NCBI GenBank assembly: GCA_029027825.1
Contig: CP093399.1
Location: 1,240,001 to 1,304,000 of the forward strand
Origin: Rs1 sp029027825
Lineage (GTDB): Bacteria; Pseudomonadota; Gammaproteobacteria; Pseudomonadales; Balneatricaceae
Direction of reading: 5' to 3'
DNA length: 64,000 nt
A model generated the notes under the pieces. That model made no database searches. It was not told where the DNA came from and saw only the letters and a list, made by a program, of their open reading frames with translations. The first letter of the stretch is position 1. Each line of letters starts with the position of its first letter. A program made the translations under genes and the position numbers. Below are positions 1 through 7,098 of the stretch, piece after piece.

Positions 1-1
1 C

Positions 2-163
2 CTGGCCACTGACAATCAAACGGCAATATTCGATTTATGTGGTTTTGATAGCACCGCGGCGCAAAGCGGTGAACCTTACGACTGTTGCCGGATGAAAGTT
101 AAATTTAAGATTAGAGAATCTCAATCGTCCTCAGATCATCAACAGTTGGAGATAGTGCAATGA
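2..163 (+). CDS. 3' end of a secreted Cys-containing protein (partial)
   Basis: An open frame enters from the left edge and ends at TGA 161-163, which overlaps the ATG of the next gene as ATGA. The 53 visible residues include LCGFDSTAAQSGEPYDCC followed by a basic beta-like stretch. This resembles residues about 285-320 of the downstream protein, where a GSGAGMDLCCEET segment sits in the same arrangement. I infer that both proteins carry the same small Cys-pair module and are translationally coupled. The N-terminus and function lie outside the window. Confidence 0.6.
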   Translation: MATDNQTAIFDLCGFDSTAAQSGEPYDCCRMKVKFKIRESQSSSDHQQLEIVQ

Positions 164-2199
164 AAGCGCAAAGATTGATAAAGACATTGCAAAGGGCTGT
201 TTTGTGCTGTGCTTTAGGGTTAGTTTTCCCCCAATTACAGGCAAACGAGCTCGCCAATGCTGGTTTTGAGGATGATCAATCTGGAAGTTATGGCAATAAT
301 ATAAGTCCCAGGCTGAATGTCGCTCCCTGGATATCTCTGGGTCGGCATAATGTAGTGCAAGTCGATGGTGTTGGGGGTTTATCTTGGTATGGCAGCAGTG
401 GGCCAGAGGTAGACGCCTCGAGCAGTACTGGTGCTAGACACTATCTAGACATGCAAAACAGCGCCGGCTCTGTGTATCAGTCGTTCACAACCGCTAATGA
501 CTGCTCCGGAGAGGTATTGTTTGGTGGGAATTTTTCTACCCGAGGTAACGCGGGAGGTAATGCTCATATTGAAATAAGGGAAGGTGTAGGCGAGCTGGGA
601 AGCTTAATCGGCACCACCGTAGTGGTTAATATACCGGCGGGAAACTCAGAGACAGATCCATGGCTAGCGGTGAATTTCTCGGCCATTTTAAGCGCATCAA
701 CCACCTATTCTTTTTTAGTGTGGATGGATGACCAGATGAATTTTGATGAAGCTTACGTCAATTTCACCTCGGGTCCCTGTGAAGATAATCCCGTCATTAA
801 CCCTCCAGATCCAGGGGTTTGCCTAGAGGTGCTTCAACAGCTGAGCTGTACTGACGCGGGATGGCAAGTTACTTTGAGCCATGATCCCGCCTCCCTATTA
901 CAGCCCGATCAATATAATGTAACCTCTATTACCAGTGGTGTCACCATCAGTGGTAGCTCGCCCAATTTTATACTCAATGGGGCACTGCCTGATAATTCAG
1001 CCGTGAATTTATTAGTGTTTGGTACTGAAATTAATCAAGGCAGTGGTGCCGGGATGGATTTGTGCTGCGAGGAAACAATGATTCACGTTGATATACCCTC
1101 GTCAGAATGTGAAACCATTTGTGATGCTAATGAAGAGTTAGTCGAAGGTGTCTGCGTGGCGATAGAAGAGCCTGAACCGAGTAATGAACGGCTAGCAGAT
1201 GCAAACAAAAATTGTATTATGGTTAATGGAGAATTAGATTGTGCGCTGAACCTAAATAATCAGCCGGTTGAGCCCAAGCAACAATTAATACTGACAAAAT
1301 CCTCTGCCACTCACTGTCGCGCCGGGGCGGCCTGTCACTTCAGCATAGGGTTGGAAAATCGATCAGATCAGGCGTTTAACGGCCCTGCGATACTAGTGGA
1401 TCAGCCGAGCAAAATGTTTGGTAATGTGCGTGGAGCCTCTAATGGTTGGCAGTGTTATAAAGCAAAAAATAGCTATCAGTGTTTCAATCCAGCACTGCAG
1501 ATAGCCGCCAATAGCAGCAGCAAATTTACCTTGAGTTTGTCGGTACCTAGGAAGCTTAGTGGCAAGGTTAATAATTGCATTGCCGCTGTCGGGCCCGAGG
1601 GGCTGGAAAATCCGGTCTATCTATTGCAATCATTACTCAAGAGCGCAGGATTTAATCCTCGTGGAGTGGACGGAAGAGTCGGCGCCGGTACCCGCTCGGC
1701 AATGCAAAAATATGCGACAGCCAACCATTTAGAGCAGGTTAATATAGATGCGCTGTTAGCGCACCTGCAAGCTAACTTCCCCCGGTTAGAAACTAATAGG
1801 GCCTGCACCCGCTTAAGCATCGATAAGCCAAAACCTAGATTGCAGTGTAAAGCTGGATCAGTGTATGAAAAAGGTGTTTGCGTTAGTCTGCAAGTGAACA
1901 GCCAGCGCTGTGCTGATAATGCCAACTGGACAGGCAAACAATGTGTCGTTTGTGAACAGGGTAGCCATTGGAATGAGCAGCGCAAGTCATGTGACTTCCC
2001 GCAGGTTAGCTTGAGTTGCAAACAAGGTGAACAGCGTAAAGGGGATCAATGTGTCAAAATTAAGAAGCCGCAATGTATACCTTTTATCACCCACTACAGT
2101 GAAAGGTTAGGTATTTGTTTACCGAACATTAGTATTGGCATAGGTCTGGGGGGAGGATCAGACTCGGAAGATCCGGATCCGGTAAAAGATCACCCATAA
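160..2199 (+). CDS. Secreted modular Cys-rich protein with a peptidoglycan-binding-like segment
   Basis: This is a 679-aa protein of unknown function. Residues 1-28 form a signal peptide (basic start, hydrophobic core, cleavage near LQA-NEL). Residues about 30-205 look like a beta-sandwich of the carbohydrate-binding or anchor type. Residues about 218-320 repeat the module seen at the end of the gene upstream. A further beta domain with Cys pairs follows at about 370-480. Around residues 485-530 is a segment resembling PG_binding_1, with the pattern LLKSAGFNPRGVDGRVGAGT. The C-terminus has three short Cys-rich repeats of the type C-x-G-x(6)-G-x-C and a Gly/Asp-rich tail. It starts at the ATG overlapping the previous stop, so it is probably co-translated with it. 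A surface or periplasmic role is inference; I cannot name the family. Confidence 0.75.
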   Translation: MKAQRLIKTLQRAVLCCALGLVFPQLQANELANAGFEDDQSGSYGNNISPRLNVAPWISLGRHNVVQVDGVGGLSWYGSSGPEVDASSSTGARHYLDMQNSAGSVYQSFTTANDCSGEVLFGGNFSTRGNAGGNAHIEIREGVGELGSLIGTTVVVNIPAGNSETDPWLAVNFSAILSASTTYSFLVWMDDQMNFDEAYVNFTSGPCEDNPVINPPDPGVCLEVLQQLSCTDAGWQVTLSHDPASLLQPDQYNVTSITSGVTISGSSPNFILNGALPDNSAVNLLVFGTEINQGSGAGMDLCCEETMIHVDIPSSECETICDANEELVEGVCVAIEEPEPSNERLADANKNCIMVNGELDCALNLNNQPVEPKQQLILTKSSATHCRAGAACHFSIGLENRSDQAFNGPAILVDQPSKMFGNVRGASNGWQCYKAKNSYQCFNPALQIAANSSSKFTLSLSVPRKLSGKVNNCIAAVGPEGLENPVYLLQSLLKSAGFNPRGVDGRVGAGTRSAMQKYATANHLEQVNIDALLAHLQANFPRLETNRACTRLSIDKPKPRLQCKAGSVYEKGVCVSLQVNSQRCADNANWTGKQCVVCEQGSHWNEQRKSCDFPQVSLSCKQGEQRKGDQCVKIKKPQCIPFITHYSERLGICLPNISIGIGLGGGSDSEDPDPVKDHP

Positions 2200-2267
2200 A
2201 GCTATCCTTCCCGCTATGCCCACTAAGGGGTGTGGCTGGGAGGAGCTAGCGATGATTGATTAACGAT

Positions 2268-2444
2268 CTAAATTTTAAACAGCGATTGATAAATTGCTAT
2301 AGCGACGGTGTTGGTACGGCTGTTTGCGTTTAATTTAATGCCATAATTTGATAGCTGAAAGCGAACGATCCGCTCACTGATCGCCAGTGTTTTAGCCACG
2401 CTTTTATTACCGTGACCGCGGCTGATGTAACGTAATATCTCTGA
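2268..2444 (-). pseudogene. LuxR-family HTH domain remnant
   Basis: Read on the minus strand, the frame between stops at 2445-2447 and 2268-2270 encodes a recognisable C-terminal LuxR helix-turn-helix: SEILRYISRGHGNKSVAKTL, then ISERIVRFQLSNYGIKL, then NANSRTNTVAIA. This is the usual pattern of activation helix, recognition helix and the closing NRT motif. There is no start codon and no receiver or sensor domain upstream, so it is a relic of a regulator gene, not a working gene. Confidence 0.6.
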
Positions 2445-2583
2445 CTACCTTCGGGTTATTTCCTTTGCCTCTGAAAGTAATACAAGGCAAAACCGGTGGA
2501 ATAGCGGAGTTGTATGCTCCAGATTTTGGATGCAGTGTGCCCTTGTTTATGGGTGTTACTGATGTAAATGGGCAGATTGATTT

Positions 2584-2649
2584 GGTTTTTAACGTCGTAT
2601 TACCGAGCGCAGTTATCATACCCTCTGGGTAAGTTATGCAAAGGTCTCA
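2584..2649 (+). repeat. Dispersed MITE-like repeat, copy 1
   Basis: A 66-bp segment with core GAGCGCAGTTATCATACCC, then GGTAAGTTATGCAAAGGTCTC. It matches the reverse complement of 15281-15344 and the direct strand of 57885-57931. The right end resembles the terminal inverted repeat seen in the other two copies. A clear left end is not visible here. Confidence 0.55.
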
Positions 2650-3146
2650 ATACGTATTTACTACAGTGTATAGCACTGATTAAGTTGCATCGATAATGAA
2701 ACTCATACCTATAGTCCGCCTCTAATTAACAGCAATCAAACCTACAAATCCAACAATGGTCTAAGTAGCGCTTGATAAAGAGCGCTGGAGAGATGAGTCC
2801 GCAAGTAAGCTGATGCATCCATGACTGATTTATTGGTTTACAGTAGCTGCCAGTGAGGGCAATTTGTCCGTAGATCCATACAGTAACGAGAGGGCAGGCA
2901 GTGCAATTTTTTTGAAAAAGTCTCTCTAATTGACACCGTGAAGAACCTACAATGCAGATAGAATTATTAATACAAAATAAATAAAATTTAGGTATGATGA
3001 ATAAAAATATTATTGCAAAATTTTGTAAAAATTAAATCTGTTCTCCAAAGGTCCTTGAACAAGCCTCTGAAGCAGAGGGAAACCTGATATTACTCTATAC
3101 TAAATAGGTTAAAATTTTCTTAAAATGGCTTCACAAGGATATTAAG

Positions 3147-5441
3147 TTGTTTAAATTACAAGCTGATCGGTACGGTCAAATTATTAGCATGTTTTGCGTT
3201 TCAAAATATACCTCTTTTAAAGTGTTTTTTACTGTTTCTATGGCAATCTTGGTCTTTAGTAGTGCCAGTTATTCAACGGCCTCAGAAACCATTGCTAATG
3301 TTGTGGTTAAGCAACCGATTATGTTACCGCTCACCTTAACTCGTGAATCGGTAGCGGTGTTACTGTCTGATTTATCGGATAAAGAAGTGCGAACTATGCT
3401 CAATAAACAGTTGAATGGTTTGGCAATAAAGCAACAGAATGAGCTGGCTACGAGCGATGCGGTAACTTTAAAAGAGGGGATTAAACGGCTAAAACACTCC
3501 TTTAAAAAGACTGCTGAATTGACCTTGAATATGGCGAGTACACTTCGATATATAGCAGCAAGCTTTCGTCAAGATCGAGTCGGTTACGCTTATTTAATCA
3601 ACTTCTTTACCAAATTGTCGATTTGTTTGGGGATTGCTTTTGTTTTGGATTTTTTACTCGCCGCGTTTTTACGTAAAAAGTTTGATATAACCTTAGAAAA
3701 TAAAACTCCCAGCTTAAAAAACAAGCTGCATACTTTAGGTAAATTGTTATTTATCAGGCTGCTAAATTTACTGTTATTTTATATTGTTGCAGCGACACTG
3801 ATTGAAGAGTTTTTTCTCAACGACATTGAAGAAATAACTGCCGAGGCGATACTCGACTATATATTTATCGCTAAGCTGGCATTTTTAATCGCCGCTATAT
3901 TACTATCGCCCAAAGATAAAACCTTAAGACTATACCAATTAAAATGTCCTAAAGCGGAGATTCTCACCAATAGGTTGATCATCATTTCGCTGATTGCCGC
4001 TTCGGATATATTTTTAGATTGGAGCCGCGATTTAGGTTTGAGCTCTGGGCCGGGCTCTAGTCGTATCGGGTTTTGGTTTAATTTATTATTCTACTGCTCA
4101 ATTATCTGGTTGGTTTGGCGTTCCAGGCATATCTTTGAGGAAATGCTACTCAATGGCAGAGATAGAGTATCTCAATCAGAGTTATGGTTTATTCGAACGT
4201 GGCCAAAAATTGTGATAGTACTCAGTATTTTGGTCTGGTTTTCTCTAGAGTACGTGCTGGCAAATTTCGGTTTAAAAGAAGATTATATTGATGCTGCAGC
4301 TTTTTCATTAGTATTCATCAATTTTTTACCTTTTTTAAACATGGGGATTTTTGCTGCAGTCGAGTATTTTTTGCCGGTCAATGATCAGTTAAGTGAACGT
4401 CAAATATCCTTTCAGTACGAGATACAAGACAATGTTAATCATGCGCTACAATTATTACTTGCCAGTGTCAGCTTGTTTGGCTTATCAATTCTATGGGGGG
4501 TTGATTATAGCAATCTCTCTGAGCAGGGGACGGCAGAGTATATCTTGGCGATCTTTATCGAATTAGTTTCAGTGCCAGTGTTAGCTTATGTAATCTGGTT
4601 ATTTTTAGATATATATATCGCTTATAAATTAACCTCTGAAAACCCCGAAATAGAAGATGAGGAAGAATCCGAAGGAGGTGTCGGCTTATCGAGAATGGCA
4701 ACGGTACTGCCTATCTTGAGAGTGTCTGCGGGTTTCGTTATTATTGTATTTACCATCTTTGGGGTGTTTGCCAGCTTGGGGATTAATACCACTCCTTTAT
4801 TGGCAGGCGCCAGTGTGATTGGCTTAGCGATTGGTTTTGGTGCTCAAACGTTAGTCAAAGATATTGTTTCCGGCTTATTCTTTTTAGTTGATGATGCTTT
4901 TCGCATGGGTGAGTACGTAGATGTCGGTGGTATTAAGGGCACCGTTGAGCGCATTGCATTACGCTCTCTAAGGTTGCGTCATCATTTGGGAGCTCAGCAC
5001 ACTATACCCTATGGCGAAATTTCAACGCTCACCAACTTCAGTCGCGATTGGGTAATCATGAAACTGCGCTTTAGAGTGCCTCACGATACCGATGTTAATA
5101 AAATTAAGAAACTGTTTAAAAAATTGGGTAAAGAATTATTGGAGCATCCTGAATTAGGTAAAGATTTTATAGCACCTTTTAAAAGTCAGGGGGTGTTGGG
5201 GGTTGATGAGGTTGGGATGCTGATTCGCGGTAAGTTTACAGCCAAGCCTGGCGGCCAGTTTATGATCCGCAAAGAAATTTATGTACGAGTACAAAAGTTG
5301 TTTGCAGAAAACAATATTGAATTTGCCAAACGTCGAGTGGAAGTACAAATGCCAGATTCAGTGCCTAAGGAGCTGCATACAGCTGTAGCTGCGGCTGCCT
5401 CTGAAGCCATTTCAGATACAACGTCTGTTAAACCGGCTTAA
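3147..5441 (+). CDS. MscS-family mechanosensitive channel protein
   Basis: A 764-aa multi-spanning inner-membrane protein that should open under membrane tension and release solutes on osmotic downshock. Residues about 25-50 are a signal-like hydrophobic segment. Several transmembrane helices follow between about 145 and 540. The pore-lining helix and the start of the MscS beta domain are visible at about 545-600 (LGINTTPLLAGASVIGLAIG, then FGAQTLVKDIVSG and DDAFRMGEYVDVGG), and the cytoplasmic vestibule domain runs to about 735. The length fits the large MscS subgroups, not the 286-aa E. coli MscS. I chose the TTG at 3147 because AAGGAT lies at a good distance upstream; ATG codons at 3190 and 3241 lack a clear ribosome-binding site. 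The gene appears monocistronic. Confidence 0.88.
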   Translation: MFKLQADRYGQIISMFCVSKYTSFKVFFTVSMAILVFSSASYSTASETIANVVVKQPIMLPLTLTRESVAVLLSDLSDKEVRTMLNKQLNGLAIKQQNELATSDAVTLKEGIKRLKHSFKKTAELTLNMASTLRYIAASFRQDRVGYAYLINFFTKLSICLGIAFVLDFLLAAFLRKKFDITLENKTPSLKNKLHTLGKLLFIRLLNLLLFYIVAATLIEEFFLNDIEEITAEAILDYIFIAKLAFLIAAILLSPKDKTLRLYQLKCPKAEILTNRLIIISLIAASDIFLDWSRDLGLSSGPGSSRIGFWFNLLFYCSIIWLVWRSRHIFEEMLLNGRDRVSQSELWFIRTWPKIVIVLSILVWFSLEYVLANFGLKEDYIDAAAFSLVFINFLPFLNMGIFAAVEYFLPVNDQLSERQISFQYEIQDNVNHALQLLLASVSLFGLSILWGVDYSNLSEQGTAEYILAIFIELVSVPVLAYVIWLFLDIYIAYKLTSENPEIEDEEESEGGVGLSRMATVLPILRVSAGFVIIVFTIFGVFASLGINTTPLLAGASVIGLAIGFGAQTLVKDIVSGLFFLVDDAFRMGEYVDVGGIKGTVERIALRSLRLRHHLGAQHTIPYGEISTLTNFSRDWVIMKLRFRVPHDTDVNKIKKLFKKLGKELLEHPELGKDFIAPFKSQGVLGVDEVGMLIRGKFTAKPGGQFMIRKEIYVRVQKLFAENNIEFAKRRVEVQMPDSVPKELHTAVAAAASEAISDTTSVKPA

Positions 5442-5655
5442 GTTATTTAAGTTAGCTTAGAAAGTGCACAGAGTTCTGGAGTATATTCTAATAAATCTGG
5501 TGTCTAATCCCCTTGCTATAGGAGCGTTTGGGCTGATTTGTCAGTAAGCTATATCAGTAGCCTAGAGATGCATCTTGGTCTGTCTTGGGCAGTGCAAGCG
5601 ACTTTTTCGACTTGTTAATACGGCATAAATGTAAACTAAACTTGACTGTCGATAG

Positions 5656-6786
5656 CTATACTTTCACAGCTATCACTAAATCCATAACATTAGTGTTGGT
5701 TGGCCCGGTTATAAATATATGCCCAGTTTGGCGTAAATAGCTACCGGCATCGGCTTCTTGGAGTGCCGTTTTAGCTGCTGCTACATCTTGAACAGTCTGG
5801 CCATCGACGATACCTCCCGCAGCATCAGTAGGGCCGTCACTACCATCAGTTCCCGCCACTAGAATATAGATGTTGTCTAGGCCCCGAATATGCAGTGCTA
5901 AAGCCAGAGCTAGGCTTTGGTTGCGGCCTCCACTGCCTGGGTTTGCAGGTAAATTGACTGTTGGTTCACCGCCGAAAATATACAGCCCTTTAGGTCCGCT
6001 AGTGAGATGTTGCGCTATCTCAATTGCTGCTCGATGGATATCTTTATAGAGGTTCTCAATATTAACTTGTACCTTGTAGTCTAAATCCTGGGCTGTTGTT
6101 GCGCATGCTCGTCGGGCGACTTGGTTAGTACCAATTAGCTTTAGGGTTTTATTGGTATTGACGTGTTTTGGATCGCCAGTGCCAGAGCCAATGACTGAGA
6201 TGTCATCACCTTCTACATCTGAAATAGCTAAGACTAAAAGCTGTTCTCCAGTAAAGTTTTTCAGTAGTTTTCCGTCTTTAATTAACGAGGTTTGTTTGCG
6301 CTGAGTGTTAATTTGCCCAATATTAAACCCACATGCGAGCATCTTCTGCGTCAAATTTTGCCACTCGGCTAGACTCATCTCTGCTGGTAGTAACTCAGAG
6401 AGTGCAGAAGTGCCACCGGACACCAACAGTAATAACTTACTGCTTGCAGACAAATCGGATACGGCGCTAAGCATCGCCTGGCCTGCTAGCAGTGAGTTTT
6501 CATCGGGAACAGGGTGGGCAGCCTCAATGACAGTGACTGTCGGGTGATCGTGCATTGCCTGATCAGTGTGTTGATATTTGGTGATGAGAAGTGCTGTGCA
6601 GGGATCTGTCATCGTTGCCAGGGCTCCCGCACACATGCCACTGGCAGCTTTGCCTACAGCAATAATAAGATCTGGGGTGAAGTGACTTTCATTGATGAGT
6701 GCATTATGGGTGGCTTGGAACCCCGAAACAGCATTGACACCGGCATAAAAAATATCGACTAGTTGTTGTTTAATCTTAGTATTCAC
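5656..6786 (-). CDS. Glycerate 2-kinase, MOFRL family
   Basis: A 376-aa cytoplasmic kinase of the GckA/TtuD family, which phosphorylates D-glycerate to 2-phosphoglycerate; older annotation often calls it hydroxypyruvate reductase. The N-terminal DUF4147 part carries DLIIAVGKAASGM and LLLLVSGGTSAL. The C-terminal MOFRL domain carries FGGEPTVNLP, GSGGRNQSLALALA and AGTDGSDGPTDAAGG. At 376 aa it is somewhat shorter than the typical 410-440 aa. It lies downstream of and on the same strand as the SerC/SerA-like fusion gene, 312 bp away, so a link through the phosphoglycerate/serine branch is plausible but not proven. Confidence 0.85.
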   Translation of the reverse strand: MNTKIKQQLVDIFYAGVNAVSGFQATHNALINESHFTPDLIIAVGKAASGMCAGALATMTDPCTALLITKYQHTDQAMHDHPTVTVIEAAHPVPDENSLLAGQAMLSAVSDLSASSKLLLLVSGGTSALSELLPAEMSLAEWQNLTQKMLACGFNIGQINTQRKQTSLIKDGKLLKNFTGEQLLVLAISDVEGDDISVIGSGTGDPKHVNTNKTLKLIGTNQVARRACATTAQDLDYKVQVNIENLYKDIHRAAIEIAQHLTSGPKGLYIFGGEPTVNLPANPGSGGRNQSLALALALHIRGLDNIYILVAGTDGSDGPTDAAGGIVDGQTVQDVAAAKTALQEADAGSYLRQTGHIFITGPTNTNVMDLVIAVKV

Positions 6787-6951
6787 GCTAAACCCAATTT
6801 TATTTGACCATTGTCTATTCTGACCTTAGCATAACTCTAGCTCCAGCAACTAACTCTCACCTGAATCAGTGACTTTACTGCGCTACTTAGCATAAGCTAC
6901 AGGTGCTAAAACAGGTGCTAAACAGGCACTACAACGGTTAGAAAAATACTA

Positions 6952-6970
6952 CTGCACTTTAAGAGTGCAG
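6952..6970 (-). terminator. Possible terminator after the SerC/SerA-like fusion gene
   Basis: A perfect 7-bp stem, CTGCACT/AGTGCAG, with a 5-nt loop. Read on the minus strand it is followed by TAGTATTTTTC, which suits termination of the gene that ends at 7099. The stem is short and the T-run interrupted, so this is a weak call. The rest of 6787-7098 shows nothing else I can identify. Confidence 0.35.
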
Positions 6971-7098
6971 CTAATATTCTTCAACGCTACTGTAATACCA
7001 ATATCTTAGGCTTTGCATTCACTCTAAAGTCACTGCTTGCTAGTCAAAAGATCTAAATTTAACACCTTGTTTAGAGCTATTGTTTTATCAATATAGGC

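Larger units (their letters stand above)
2200..3146. other. Decayed intergenic region
   Basis: No intact gene is visible in these 947 bases. The left part holds a minus-strand LuxR-type HTH remnant (2268-2444). It is followed on the plus strand by an open but start-less stretch (about 2431-2632) whose last 20 codons coincide with a dispersed repeat also present near 15.3 kb and 57.9 kb. From 2650 to 3146 I see only AT-rich DNA, with likely promoter sequence for the MscS gene near 2960-3130. Confidence 0.5.

Noticed and set aside
2407..2619. Minus-strand open frame of 70 codons
   Set aside because: It is out of frame with the LuxR-HTH remnant and antisense to repeat DNA; no start signal is evident.
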